The notes beneath the pieces are model-generated. The model did not search any database, was not told where the DNA came from, and saw nothing but the letters and a program-made list of their open reading frames with translations. 64,000 nt of DNA from Larix kaempferi (taxonomy: Eukaryota > Streptophyta > Pinopsida > Pinales > Pinaceae), in NCBI GenBank assembly GCA_027924585.1, contig BSBM01000762.1:10822501-10886500 (forward strand), read 5' to 3'. Position numbers and translations under genes: made by a program. Within the stretch, counting starts at the first letter, position 1; every line of letters begins with the position of its first letter. Shown in pieces: positions 22,100 to 33,188 of this stretch.

Positions 22100-22247
22100 G
22101 GTTTTATACTTTATCAAAAAAATCACCAAGACTTCACAAGATTTTATAATTTAGTAAAAGATTTGCCAAGACTTTATAAGGTTTTATAATTTAGTGAACG
22201 TTTTGCAAAGATTTTAAAAGATTATATAATTCAATGGGAGATCCACC
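22100..22247. repeat. 40-bp tandem repeat, about 3.7 copies
   Basis: Units begin at 22,100, 22,140, 22,180 and 22,220. Each reads roughly G(G/A)TTTTATA(A/C)TTTA followed by AAAA, a TTTGCCAAGA-like core, and an A-rich end. It is AT-rich and diverged. Confidence 0.75.
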
Positions 22248-23436
22248 AAAAAAATATATACACATAATATAACATTGATAAAATAGCCTTCATATTGTCA
22301 TGTCATGGGCATTGTTCACATTGAACTAGTGTTCACTAATACAAACTATATCTTCTACAAAATGAAGAACTTTGTGTTGTAATTGGAAAATTCATAGTGA
22401 GATTTATACCTTATTGAATATGTCATGTATCCTTAAAATACAATGGTATCGAAGTTTATATATTATACACGTTGGGTGTGCTTATAAAAGCATGCAAGGC
22501 ATGTTAAATCTTTGCTTCAAATGCAAAGTTAAACAAAAAGCTTATATACACAAGTTAAAGTTTGTTTTGGTATCAATACAAAACTATTAGTGAACAATTT
22601 ATTACTATTAAATGGAGAAAAAGAAAAATGATATCTAAAAACATCTATAATATTTTAATAAAACATGTTCTAGATAAAATGAAACAAAGAACAGTACTAT
22701 CTTGACTTATCTACATTTTTATGTTGAATTGTAAACCCAATATGAAAGAGATTGAAGATATCAATATCATGATTAACACTAACAATGCACCACCACCCAC
22801 CATAAATAAATAAATAACCCAACATAAAAGATATGATTTTACATCAATAATAACCTACCGAAAATCAAATATAGCCTACCCTGAATAAATAAAATAAGTC
22901 AAACTTCCAACTTATAAAAACAACCAAAAATAAATTGACACCACTTACCATAAATAAATAATATAACTCATAATAACAAATCTAAATATGCATTCATAGC
23001 CATGTTTGAAGTTACCACGCAACATATTAACGAGTCAAAATTCACATTTAAAGCTCACAAACTTCGCTAGAAAGTAATCTGTCCATACCAATGAACACAC
23101 AAGAAGAGGAGAGGGCATCAACATCATTGCAAACGATGGAGCAGAGGGCATCATAATCCATGCCATTCGTTGATGATAAATCTCCTGAAAAAAACATCAA
23201 ATAATCCTCTCATGGTTTTAGCTATTGTTTTAGAATTTGCGGCTAAGAGGACAAGAACTTCTCCAACCAGCTGTTCTTGCATATGAAACAAATAAATTAT
23301 TTTTTCACTAACATTTGCATAACAGCCTCTCTCAATCTGCTTCTACGCTTCATTTTTACCATGACAGAAACATTCATGTCCAGCATTAATGTTGCTAGCT
23401 TCCAGTTATTGAAAAAAAAGAAAAAACCCTAAATGT
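22248..23436. other. AT-rich spacer, nothing recognised
   Basis: Contains several AAATAAATAA runs (22,804-22,960) and no frame longer than about 70 codons. Confidence 0.3.
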
Positions 23437-23766
23437 TCACCGTAAGACAGCGACGATCAAATCCAGCAGTCCAAAACCAATCCCTCCAAATACTTCATAA
23501 ATGAGAGAATAACATATAACAACTAACATGCCCTGATGAGGATGAAAAAGGGAGCATTTAGATGCATTGACATTGAATAAAATACAATTATTAATTGCTG
23601 ACTCTTCAGTGTAACCAAGAATTTGTCTCATGAGCACGATTGACATTGCATAAGATATAATTATGGATGGCCATGACTCTTCAGTGTAACCAAGAATTTG
23701 TCTTATGAACACGATTGAAAACATAGGATTCACATTCAAAGATGCAATGTAAAATATAATTATCAA
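23437..23766 (-). other. unassigned open frame containing a duplicated peptide
   Basis: A 109-codon minus-strand frame in which RQILGYTEES occurs twice because of the 75-bp DNA duplication. The C-terminal part (GMLVVICYSLIYEVFGGIG followed by FGLLDLIVAVLR, then stop) is hydrophobic and could be a last exon, as CCTCATCAG just before it is an acceptable splice acceptor. I do not recognise the family. It may equally be chance. Confidence 0.2.
23599..23722. repeat. 75-bp tandem duplication
   Basis: TGACTCTTCAGTGTAACCAA starts at 23,599 and 23,674. The match continues as GAATTTGTCT(C/T)ATGA(G/A)CACGATTGA. Related ACATTGAATAAAATAC and ACATTGCATAAGATAT words precede each copy, so the array was probably longer. 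Confidence 0.85.
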
Positions 23767-24834
23767 TTTCCTTAGTATTCATGGTCTTCCTCTATCACCA
23801 GAAAACAACTTCCATCCATTTTGCAATCCCCATAACATACAAAATTGCCATGCTACCAAAAAAATCTTGAAACAATAAATGTTTGTGGTTGCCAGTTTCA
23901 TATATCTATCATGTTCTAACTTTTGTTGAACTGACGACACGAAACTTTGGAAATGACTACCATCTAACATGGACAGTCACTCCCTTTCACCATTCACGTT
24001 CAGATATTAGCCAAATCCCCTTAAGACTTGTCTCATATACTGGTCTCTTGTTCAAAGTCATTCCCTCCTATTAAAAATCGTAAACATCAAAATCTTTAAA
24101 TTGGCACACAGCCTACTTTGTTATCTAAGTGAAGACATCCATAAGCTCTCATTGCAATTTTCCAATCTAGAAACATATTAAGCTACAGTGAAAGATCTCT
24201 CACATGCTTGACCAGTCTTCTTTTGCTCCAGTTAAAATATCTATATCCTATCAGGGACAGCATGATAATTCCTTGTCAAATCTTCTAAAAATACCTTCCG
24301 CATGTTTATATCATAGTAGCAATAATCAAATGGAAAAAAATACGTAAATAAAAATTCAAAAAAATACAAAATTATGTATTTTTAAAATTACAAAAAATTT
24401 AAAAATATACTTGAAAATAGAGTTTAATAGGAAACTATGAGCTCATGCTTCAATATATATCTTGTGATGGTGAATTTATGGATAGTATGAGATTTGAGTT
24501 ATTATTGTATATATGTTGTTATTATAATTCCATTCTTATATTGATAATTGGCATTGACTAATCTAGTTGAAATTTCATTTTTATTTTAACAACTAAATTT
24601 TAATAATCATATTTTATGAATCTTTCGAAGTTAAAATTTCTAGATATTTAAGCATTTGGTCAACTTTACTGTATCCATACTATCTTGAATATTCATGAAA
24701 TTTCAAATTCCATGTAAATTTCTTAATCTTGCTACTATGATTTATACCCATAACAAATCTACACTTCTCCAATTATTGTTGTTCATTCAGTATGTTGTGC
24801 AGGATAAAAAATTACTACAAGGGAAAACATTTAA
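23767..24834. other. AT-rich spacer, nothing recognised
   Basis: No element boundaries, repeats or convincing frames. 24,330-24,420 is extremely A/T-rich. Confidence 0.3.
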
Positions 24835-24985
24835 TCATAATACATAACCAGTGACTTTGATATCCATGAGCCAGCCATTGAGTGCTGCATGGAAATACAC
24901 AATCTGTAGCCATAAAGTAAAGAGACCACTATCAAGAATGCCAATCCGCAACCCAAGAACAAGACCACTAAGTACCCCCAGCAAA
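24835..24985 (-). other. candidate terminal exon of a membrane protein (unassigned)
   Basis: The minus strand is open over about 49 codons with a strongly hydrophobic reading (GVLSGLVLGLRIGILDSGLF, then TLWLQIVYFHAALNGW), ending at TGA in 24,835-24,837. A second frame is also open over the same bases, which weakens the case. The character suggests one or two membrane helices. The family is not recognised, and no partner exons were found. Confidence 0.22.
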
Positions 24986-26425
24986 GATATTTAGCAAACT
25001 CTATAGTTGTGCAATTTCACTGTCAGTTCTTTACATTCACAGAAGATAATACTGATAGCCGATGCACAAGGAATAGATTGTATTTTTATTCTTTCAATCT
25101 TCAATGACATTAAATGTCTTTCCGGGAACTTCCAAGATTACAGTGCCTTGCTCACTTGGATTTCTTTGGCATGCTTTTCCTCCTTGGAGCAGCTAACGTA
25201 TCTCATTTCTCCATAAAAGTTTGACTTTCCTCGGCCTCTCTAAGATGCCCACAAGGAAGCTAACAACAAACATCCAATTAAATATCAAGTAAAATCTCAA
25301 AAAATAAAATCATGTTACTGAGTTACTCATAATATCAGTTCCAACATGTAACTACACAAAATCAAGTACATAGTGTGGCCCATAAGGGTTACCACAAAAT
25401 CACAATTCTTGCCGGCAATGCCATTTTTACTGTGAAATTATTACTTGGTAGCTTGTTATTCAAAATTTTAATTCCTTATTTCAATTCTGGTGATACTACA
25501 CGATGTACAATCCGCATAGGAAAGTCCATTTAAGAGCTTTCTCAATCCTTCCCCTGAAGCTACATTGTTTTGCTTTAATACAAACCAGATTATGGCAGAT
25601 AGGGTGCCTAGCGAAAATATACTCATTTGGAATCCAAGCCCCGATTTAAGAAAATAAAAAACGAATTATATTTTATACTAACTTCTGATCTCTAACACTT
25701 TCTTCTCCAGGAACTAGTAAGTCAAATAGGCCCATATGCACTTTTTCAGGCATGATTTATGTAGAAACAACGTATAGCCTTACCAAATTTCGTTTTATGA
25801 GCAAGCCAATTCAATAGGAAACCTGCAAAAGGCCCAGAAATTGTTGTACAAATGTATTATAATTCTTTTTGTTCATTTTGAAACGCTGTAGCATTAACTC
25901 ATTAACCTACTAAATAACTACAGTTGACCTATGCAAGAACAGATAGCCCTAGTTGACGTGCGAACATGCATGAAAAATAAAAACACAGAATCATTAACTT
26001 CTTGATGAACTGCAGTGCATGAACAGAAAAATTGGTTGCCATGCTGACTTGGCATATGTGCAGGTATAAGATTTAGCAGTCTTAATTTACAGGAAATTAA
26101 CTATGATACAATGTTACATTTTATTAATAGAAGTGTTTAATCTAATTCTGAAAATTATGAGCCAACATTCAGGAGCTTTCTGAGAAGAACATCTATTTTT
26201 TATTCATTACACAGCTGTGATATAAAAGGATTTGTAGAATCAATTTCAAACTACAGAAATATCACACTTTCTTCACAACATGTTTCCTTGAGGAAGCCTG
26301 TTCACTATACTCGTAATTGCAAATGGAACTGTGGTTAGACGCAATTTGATCTTTACAAGCATGCCGGCCCAAAAACTCAGCAATATCCTATAGTACACTC
26401 AATCCTGAATGTAGCATCTTCAGGT
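24986..26425. other. non-coding, includes probable 3' UTR of the gene at 26,426
   Basis: No repeat structure seen. The part next to 26,426 should be the 3' untranslated region of the minus-strand gene. I could not place a poly(A) site. Confidence 0.3.
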
Positions 26426-26527
26426 TTATTGGTCCAGAGGAACAGCATATGTTGCTCGCAGGAAATCAACTATTTCAGCACTTTCAAACATCTTCACTCC
26501 AGTGTTCGGATCTTCCAAGTATGGTGC
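26426..26527 (-). CDS. last exon, GST N-terminal/thioredoxin-fold protein (plastid type)
   Basis: The minus strand reads, after a CTCAG acceptor, APYLEDPNTGVKMFESAEI and VDFLRATYAVPLDQ, then TAA (26,426-26,428). P-Y/F-x-x-DPNTG and ESAEIV-x-(Y/F)L are signatures of the plant thioredoxin-fold/GST_N family with two tandem GST_N units (Arabidopsis At5g03880 type, inferred plastid). This is the carboxyl end of the second unit. In classical GSTs the cis-Pro and the E-S pair contact glutathione. It joins in frame to the exon at 26,937-26,994. Whether the locus is intact upstream cannot be seen here, because the preceding exons were not found within the window. Confidence 0.8.
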   Translation of the reverse strand, partial: APYLEDPNTGVKMFESAEIVDFLRATYAVPLDQ

Positions 26528-26936
26528 CTGAGAAAGGTTTAGCCATACAATTAAAAGCAATAAAATTTCAGATAACATTGCAAACAACCAGTGAACCCAA
26601 TGCATGTTGATATTATGAAATTCTTATGTTTATTAGCGGCTACTTAGCAGTGATGATTTCAGAACTAAAACTTCAGAGCTCTAAAGATTTTGAACTGTTT
26701 CTTCCAGCAAAGGAAATTACAGGGGAAATTTGTTAAATGCTATTACTATATAATAAATTGGCAAAGTTAAAGACCAGAAAGAGGTCTTGCTTATTGAAAC
26801 ATAGCAGGTGGAATCTTTGAAAAAGTCTAGCTAAGAAACAAATCTTCATGAGTTTATAGAATGACGACTGCAACTGAGATGTCCAAAATTCACTTATTTC
26901 ACTTCCAAACAAATGAGAAATCCTGGTAAAAAAAAC

Positions 26937-26994
26937 CTGGAAATGTCCTGTTTTCTCAAAAAGCTTCTGGCGATTTCGGCTTCCGCGTGCAGTG
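26937..26994 (-). CDS. penultimate exon of the GST-N/thioredoxin-fold gene
   Basis: 58 bp on the minus strand, reading TARGSRNRQKLFEKTGHFQ after one leading base. The acceptor is ...ATCTGCAG and the donor is CAG|GTTTTTT. Joined to the last exon it gives GHFQ-APYLEDPNTG, matching the conserved (C)ARGSxxR..LFEKxGHFQVPYxEDPNTG block of the family. The intron between the two exons is about 410 bp. The splice joint keeps frame and no stops occur, so this looks like a real host exon pair and not a processed copy. Confidence 0.78.
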
Positions 26995-27640
26995 CTGCAG
27001 ATCAACAACCGTTAATCAGTTTGGTAATAAAATTTATTTTCATACAAATTACAATACATTAACTCATATACAAAATCTTTGTACAAATGTTTAATAACTG
27101 AAGTGCAAAAGAATAATACCAAATCTAAAAAATAAGTCTGTTGTACATGCACCATCCTTTGACTTACCTACCCTAGTCTTGTCACAGGTCGGTTTCTCAC
27201 TCTTCATCCACAACACATTTTGGCAGAAGAGCAAGCATTGTGGGTAGAATGATATGCACCCAGAGGGAGTCAAGGAGGTAAGTGTTAAAGAAACCCTTGG
27301 ATATTTACCATAGGCAAGTCCAACACCAAGCCTCTTAGGTAGGTGCAACTAACCCATTCGACACCATTTCATGTTTATCACTCACATTAGGACTAAGGCT
27401 CACTAATGTATCACTTCAACCAAGTTTGTGAGACTCAGACTCAGTAAAACCTCAGCCAACTTGGGACTTTATAAAACTTGGAAACTCAGTGTTACGTCGC
27501 AGATCTTGACTTTAAGATATTCAAGTCCCTGAATGAAGTGCAACACTAGGGGCACTTAGGAAGGTTTCCTATAGTCACCACATCAACTCTTCCTCTCACT
27601 TTAGACCATCTCTACTCCGGCACAAGGGAGAAAACCCTAG
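26995..27640 (-). other. intron of the GST-N gene or flanking repeat
   Basis: No upstream exon of the GST-N gene could be identified. An open minus-strand frame at 27,091-27,348 (KRLGVGLAYGKYP, SLTPSGCISFYP) is not a family I know and lies in sequence with repeat-like character. Confidence 0.35.
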
Positions 27641-28823
27641 AAAAAGTATTTTTGGTATTCTTTAGGATTTAGGGGATGGTGGATTGTAAATTTTCTGTGA
27701 TATTTCAGCTTGCTGGTTTATGTCACGTTTTCATGGTTTTCATCCCCAACCGGTTTTGCATTGGCTGGAAATTACTTATAAAAATTTCAGACAGTTAAAC
27801 ACGCTGTAAAAACACTTTTAACAGGCAGAAAACTAATTTAACATGCACACCATAAAATATCTAAGACTCAGAAATTTTTGGCCAATAGCCCTGGAAAAAC
27901 CCCCACGGGGTAAACCAGTCAGAGAGAGAGATTTATTTCTTCAGCAATATTCAGTACAGAATTTTTACAGTAAAAATTTACTTATCTCCACCATAGAAAT
28001 TCACACCCAGAAGCTTCCTCGAAAACTGAGCCAAGCTGCTGCCTTGAAAACAGTGCCAAATCACACACCTCAATTTGTGTCCAGTCTCGATTTCTGTGCA
28101 GAAAAATTGCGGCCTCGGTTTCTGTGCAAAAGGTAGTCTATATGGACCTCAAAAACTGTGCCCAAAATTTATGGAAAACCGTGCCCAGAATTCTTCCTTG
28201 AATCCCGTGCCCTTGCCTTGGAGAACATGCCTAGAAATAACTCCTCAAAAACAGTGCTATATGGACAGCAATAAATGCTGAGTACAGATTCTCGGTTTCT
28301 GTGCCAAATCCCAGCTGTACGGTATCTAGAAATTCGTGCCAAATCTCAGCTGTACGGTTGCCTAGAAAAACGTGTCACTTTCCTGCCTGTATGGATGCCT
28401 CGATTTCAGTGCTGAAATAAATGCTGCTGCCTCGATATGCATGCTGGTGCAAAACTGCCCTAGCTGCCTCCTCGATTTCTGTGCAAACTCTCAGCTCTCT
28501 CCACTCTTCACTCTCATCTCAAAAGTGAAAATCTCAATATGCCTCCCTTGCCTTTTTGGGTGAATCCCTAGGGTTAGTGAAAAGATTCAATCTAACGGTG
28601 AGAAATGAATAAGATGGATGGATGAGATTAATCTCTCATTAAATCCCATGAAAATAATTTTAATTCACCTCACTTAAATTTTTACCCAAAAGTGACTTTA
28701 AGTTATAAAGTCTAATTAAATGCTCATCTCAAGTCATTTAATGCAAGGGTCACTTTTTCCCCCACTTAAGTGACTTAGGCAAAAAGTCACCTAGGGGACA
28801 CTTCCTAGGTACAAAAACTAACA
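27641..28823 (-). repeat. copia-like LTR region (limits uncertain)
   Basis: The plus strand CCTGGAAAAACCCCCACGGG with GTAAACCAGTCAGAGAGAGA (27,889-27,930) parallels CCTAGGAAAACCTCATGGGG and TAGAAAACCCAGCAAAG in the copia LTR at 4271-4310. On the minus strand a possible LTR start, TGTTAGTTTTTGTACC, is at 28,823. Its partner end and any PBS or target duplication were not found. Two plus-strand frames (27,843-28,281) are incidental to the motif cluster inside it. Confidence 0.4.
28060..28495. repeat. cluster of interspersed CTCGATTTCTGTGC-like words
   Basis: At least ten imperfect occurrences of (C/T)CTCGATTTCTGTGC or close variants (CTCGGTTTCTGTGC, CTCAAAAACTGTGCC, GAAAACCGTGCCC, CTAGAAATTCGTGCC, CTCGATTTCAGTGC) recur at irregular 20-60-bp spacing. 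Two are followed by AAATC(C/T)CAGCTGTACGG. The pattern is irregular, not a clean tandem array. Confidence 0.6.
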
Positions 28824-29393
28824 TGGATTGCCAAGACCAGTTCCTATCCAATGGGTGATGGAGTTGGGATCAACAATCAAGAGGGTTTGAACAGTATGGA
28901 GGGAGACATAATTAGGTTGTTATAAATATGCTCTAGCTAACCACATGGATACTTCAATATGTAGAAAATTAGAGCGCCATTCCAAAGATGCTCCTCACAA
29001 CAAGTACCAAATCAACAAAGTAATAACATGCAACCATGAATAATTAAAGGACAGCCACATATGAAACCATAAATGTAGACAAGAGCAGGACACTTTTATA
29101 GAATGAACAACCAATAATACAACATTCTTCAAATGTGGTTTCACCCAAAAATCAAAAGAGTGTAAATGCACCACACTTAACCTTCAAACCCTACTTAGGG
29201 AAGCAGCAGGTCACGACTTTTGCAGTTAGACATATTCACACAGGTTACAGCATCTCATTACCATCATTCTTCTTCCATCCTGGACATGACAACATCATCC
29301 GCTACTGCATACCAAAGATTGACAAGGCAGCCCGTGATGTATTGATCCCAATGGTTTATTCTTTGCTTCATTAATATATCAAATGGATTTGAC
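28824..29393. other. spacer, nothing recognised
   Basis: A plus-strand frame of 79 codons at 29,135-29,374 matches no family I know. The rest is AT-rich. Confidence 0.3.
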
Positions 29394-30126
29394 CTAAGTC
29401 ACCTGACACGGGGACACGGGACACGAAAATATGAGAGTCACTCAGTCACCGTTCTAACTTCTTCGGAAGTCGAAACCTCCAAGGAGAAGTATCCTTTTGG
29501 AATCCTGTAAAGACATTGAAACAACTAACAAACTATATTCTATGCAAATCTTATGGTTAGATCAGTGCCTAATGGAGTCAAGTGCATTCAACTTCAGCCA
29601 ATGATTGTTTGTGTGTAAGCGTTTTATGTATGTAATCAATATTGGATCAAAAGACTATATTGTCAATAAACTAACCCAAAATGTATCCAGTTGTCTATAT
29701 TATCCAAATAACCGAGTATTCATTTAAGTTGTATCGTCAATAATTCTCAATCGACCATTGTCATTCATTAATCAATAAGCAACGAATATAAGCAAATGTA
29801 GAGTAATTCAAATAATCATCAATATTCAGTAGATAGTTAGAACACTTTTATCATTTAAAAAAATAATCATAAATAAGATACCAGTTTATTCAACAAAGTA
29901 TTATTCAACATTAAAAGGTTTAAAACATCCCAATGTACAAACACAACCTCCAAAATTAAATATAATAATTTATTCAATCTCGAATTTCGTCATAAAACTG
30001 TTAAACATTTAAGTAATAAACTAAAATGTGATAGCGGGAGTGCCAATTTGAGAACCCAAATACTAACTTACTAACTAAAAAAAAGGTTTTACGTTAGCTG
30101 CAGAAGGGAGGAAAGAAAGGGCATGG

Positions 30127-30149
30127 GGTCTGCAATAAAATTGCAGACC
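30127..30149. other. perfect hairpin, 10-bp stem
   Basis: GGTCTGCAAT-AAA-ATTGCAGACC. It lies inside the putative Mutator-type block. Confidence 0.7.
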
Positions 30150-30524
30150 TGTGCAAGGTCAAAGGTAATGGGAAGAATGGCCACGCGGATTGACTAGGGA
30201 GTTGTGGGGTTAAAGCAGAGGGACCCACGAAAGGAAGGGCCACAGGAAATGCAATAGGAGAGGGCGTAGGCAGAGGCCGAGTGGCTGCGGATTAGGGCGA
30301 GGAAGAAGGCGGATAGGATAGCAACAACGGTTGACAAGGAGAAGGAAGCCGCAGGATGGAGGGAGGTCGAGAGGTTCGCAAGCTACGCACGGGACGAAAG
30401 AGGAGCAAGGGGAAGGCCGCGGATGAAGCTGAGCGTGGAGGTGGCCACGAAAGAAGGGAGCTCGGGGATGGCAACAGAAGAGATGCAGTGGAGGCCTCGG
30501 TTTCGGGACTCGTGTCCAACAGTC

Positions 30525-30632
30525 GGGGACACGATGTCAAATCGTGTCCGATTCGATTTTCGGACGTGTCCCGATTTCAAACACGACTGAAAGTCGAATT
30601 GGACACGATTTGACATCGAATCATGTCCGATT
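30525..30632. repeat. GACACG-rich inverted and direct repeats
   Basis: GGACACGATGTCAAATCGTG (30,529 onward) and GGACACGATTTGACATCGAA (about 30,601) are both direct repeats of each other and near-complements internally (GACACGAT-GTCAA-ATCGTGTC). GTGTCC or GGACAC words occur many times up to the right boundary at 30,656. Confidence 0.65.
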
Positions 30633-30665
30633 CGATCCCCACGGGACACGCAAAGGGGATTTGAC

Positions 30666-31120
30666 TATGCATTGTTCCTAGCTCTTTGAGTTTGTGTGGT
30701 TATTTTACATGTGCAATCATGCTGCAAGGATCTTGTTTGTCATTACTATGCACTTACTTTGAATCTTGCTTTCACTTAGGGTGCACATTCTTTTCTATTT
30801 TTCCACATAATCACCACTGTAATTTTGGTCAAGAAATTAATCTCAACCCTCATAATTTAATTAATGAGTTTTATATTGTTCTCAAGTGCTTCCAAGAACT
30901 CAGAGGGCAGATTAATTGTGCTGATCTAATCTGATTTCATTCACAAATTTCATTTCATTAGAAAACAACATATACAAACTATAGGAACACCCCCCTCGGA
31001 CTGGAAAAGCACCACCCTGAACAAAGAGGCATCAAGCAGTGACAAGGTTAGATTGTCTAGACTCTACTGTTGTTGCCAGTGTTACAAATATTGTGTCAGC
31101 GAATATATCGCCGAGGGTCC
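30666..31120. other. spacer before solo LTR A
   Basis: A plus-strand frame of 82 codons at 30,686-30,934 is unassigned. The last part (GCGAATATATCGCCGAGGG) and the sequence after LTR A (ATTATCGGCAAAAATGTCGG) are continuous with each other once LTR A is removed. Confidence 0.35.
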
Positions 31121-33188
31121 TGTTATCACACCATAGTAGCAGGGCTACTATTCTTGTTTAGTAGATATCTGTACATTCCAGAGCTTCCATTACTCAGAGC
31201 ATGGCTATGATGATTGTATATTTTGTGATCACTCATGATCAAAGCAGTGTATTATTCAGACTTATGTTAGACCTTGTGTCAAGGCTGAGCCTTGAGAGTT
31301 CAGATTTGATGACCGATGTGACCCTTTATCCCATACAGTTTCAGTTCAGTGCTTAGAGATGTATTGCAGCAGTGTTTCAGATGGTATATGATGTTTATTA
31401 CTATGATGATGTTGTATGATCTATGGATATTTTATCACTGACTGTGGATTATTATCTTGTTGATTTAGTCATGTTCACAGCATCTGCTTGGTATATTATT
31501 CCTGATGTGGCAAACTGTTTAAAATGAACCATAAATCATAAAATGGACAATTGCTTGCACATTTAGGTCATTTAACAAAACCCACTGGTTTTCACCTTAC
31601 ATAGATATGGTCTTTCCTAACACCAGTTGTCTGCTAGTGTAGGCTCCATATTCACTTGACTCCATCCATACATGACTTTCCTATTTGACTTTAAACCTTG
31701 ACCTGTCTCATTTGACTTTCTGATACTGAGGACTTCCCCATTTTTCTACCTCTGTGTTTGGACCGCATCCCTGTATGTTCAGAGTCTCGGCTCTAAGTTG
31801 GTGACAAAACTTGCCTTTTGTGAGTTGGATTGTAGGCCTAAATCATTCTGGGCGGTTGTCCCGATGTTTGGCAATGGCTCGAACTCCCCCTAGTCACTTG
31901 AGATGTTGTTGGCTAAAACTGAAAGCTCATGTTCTACTTATGGAAACTTATAAATTCGCCCATGGAAACTAAAAAGGGCAAGAGCGATGAACAGCTAAAA
32001 ATACTCCTCGAAGAGTATAAGAAAGGTCCAAAAAAAAGCAATGGTTCTTAAAAGCTATATCTAAACAATTGCTGACCTTATATGTATTTGAAAACATGCC
32101 CTGGATGCAAGCTACAACTAGTTGTGCTTATCAGCACACTTGAGATCCGAAGGGTTATGTAGGCCAAAAAGGCCATGAAATGAAATTGAATGATCCTAAT
32201 GAACCTGGATCAACTTGATGTAGACATGATGCCTAAGTTGAATAAGCACTATCTGAACAACTTATCCATTTGTGAGGCACAGCCATCCCCCGTGTTATTT
32301 TGTCCAGCACAGAGTTTGTAGCTTTCCCTCTTCTCCCAGTCCAAAGTATCTTTGAGTTAAGTTAGACAAGTCAACCCCTTGGCCCAACCTTGTTCCTAGC
32401 CTTCACCCTTCACTAGCAATTTGACCATGTCCAATGGGTGAGTTTGTCATTTGAACTAGTGTGCAAGTAATGTTATATAACAAAGGAATATTCTAACTTG
32501 ATTAATGCCACTGAATGGATGTTATACTTTGAGCTTGGCTGTGAGAATGATTAGAGAAGCATGTCTTAGACTACTGATGTGATTTATCCTGGGTTGTATA
32601 TTATTGGGATCTGTGATGATGTGGGCCATGTATAGATGCCTATTGATGATGATTGCTGGTCCCACATACTTGATGATGATATCATATGATGGACATATGA
32701 TGAAGATGATGATTGATGCAGTTCAGCAAATTTATTTATTATTTGAGATCAGCAGTTTATACATTGTCCATATATGGTGGACCCTACAGCTGGCCCAATA
32801 GGGCAACCCATGGTGTATGAGTACACATTTCTAGTGGATTTGGGTCTTCTAGATCCAGTGAGACACTTATCTTTCAATTCCGAGCATTTCTGACAGTGAT
32901 TGATGCAGTTTTACACTTGTTGACCAGATTTGGGGCTGATTTCCCAGCCTTAGCAGCAGGGGCCATGAGAGGCCAGTTCACCTAGGGCGCTATATGAGGA
33001 GGGGGTGGTCCAGCCACTTGTTTTTACTATTTACCCCCCTTCTGGAGAGCCTGGGTGGGTGCAGATGGACAGAACAGATGCCCTAGGAGGCAGTTTTGGC
33101 ACTTTCATAGTTACCGAGGCAGTTAAAAAATGGGATAAAGTGGTCACTGAGGAATTCGATTTGGGAAATTGAGGCAAGGTTTTGGCAT

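Larger units (their letters stand above)
29394..30656. mobile_element. putative Mutator-type insertion carrying a GC-rich block (1.26 kb)
   Basis: GGATTTGAC is present at 29,385-29,393 and 30,657-30,665, a 9-bp duplication as made by Mutator-like elements. The block between differs sharply from its AT-rich surroundings: 30,090-30,510 is GC-rich and purine-rich with overlapping open frames on both strands. Both ends carry ACGGGACACG (near 29,412 and 30,641), but in direct, not inverted, orientation; no clear terminal inverted repeat was found. It could be a non-TIR MULE or Pack-MULE-like element with captured host sequence, or an unrelated insertion. Confidence 0.5.

Noticed and set aside
22804-22960. 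AAATAAATAA runs as a CRISPR-like or regularly spaced array
   Set aside because: Spacing is irregular and units are only simple A/T sequence; there are no repeat-spacer units anywhere in the window.
30292-30649. Three overlapping ORFs in the GC-rich block as a real gene
   Set aside because: They overlap on both strands with biased low-complexity translations (Ser/Pro/Leu or Arg/Glu/Gly), as expected from GC-rich purine-biased DNA.
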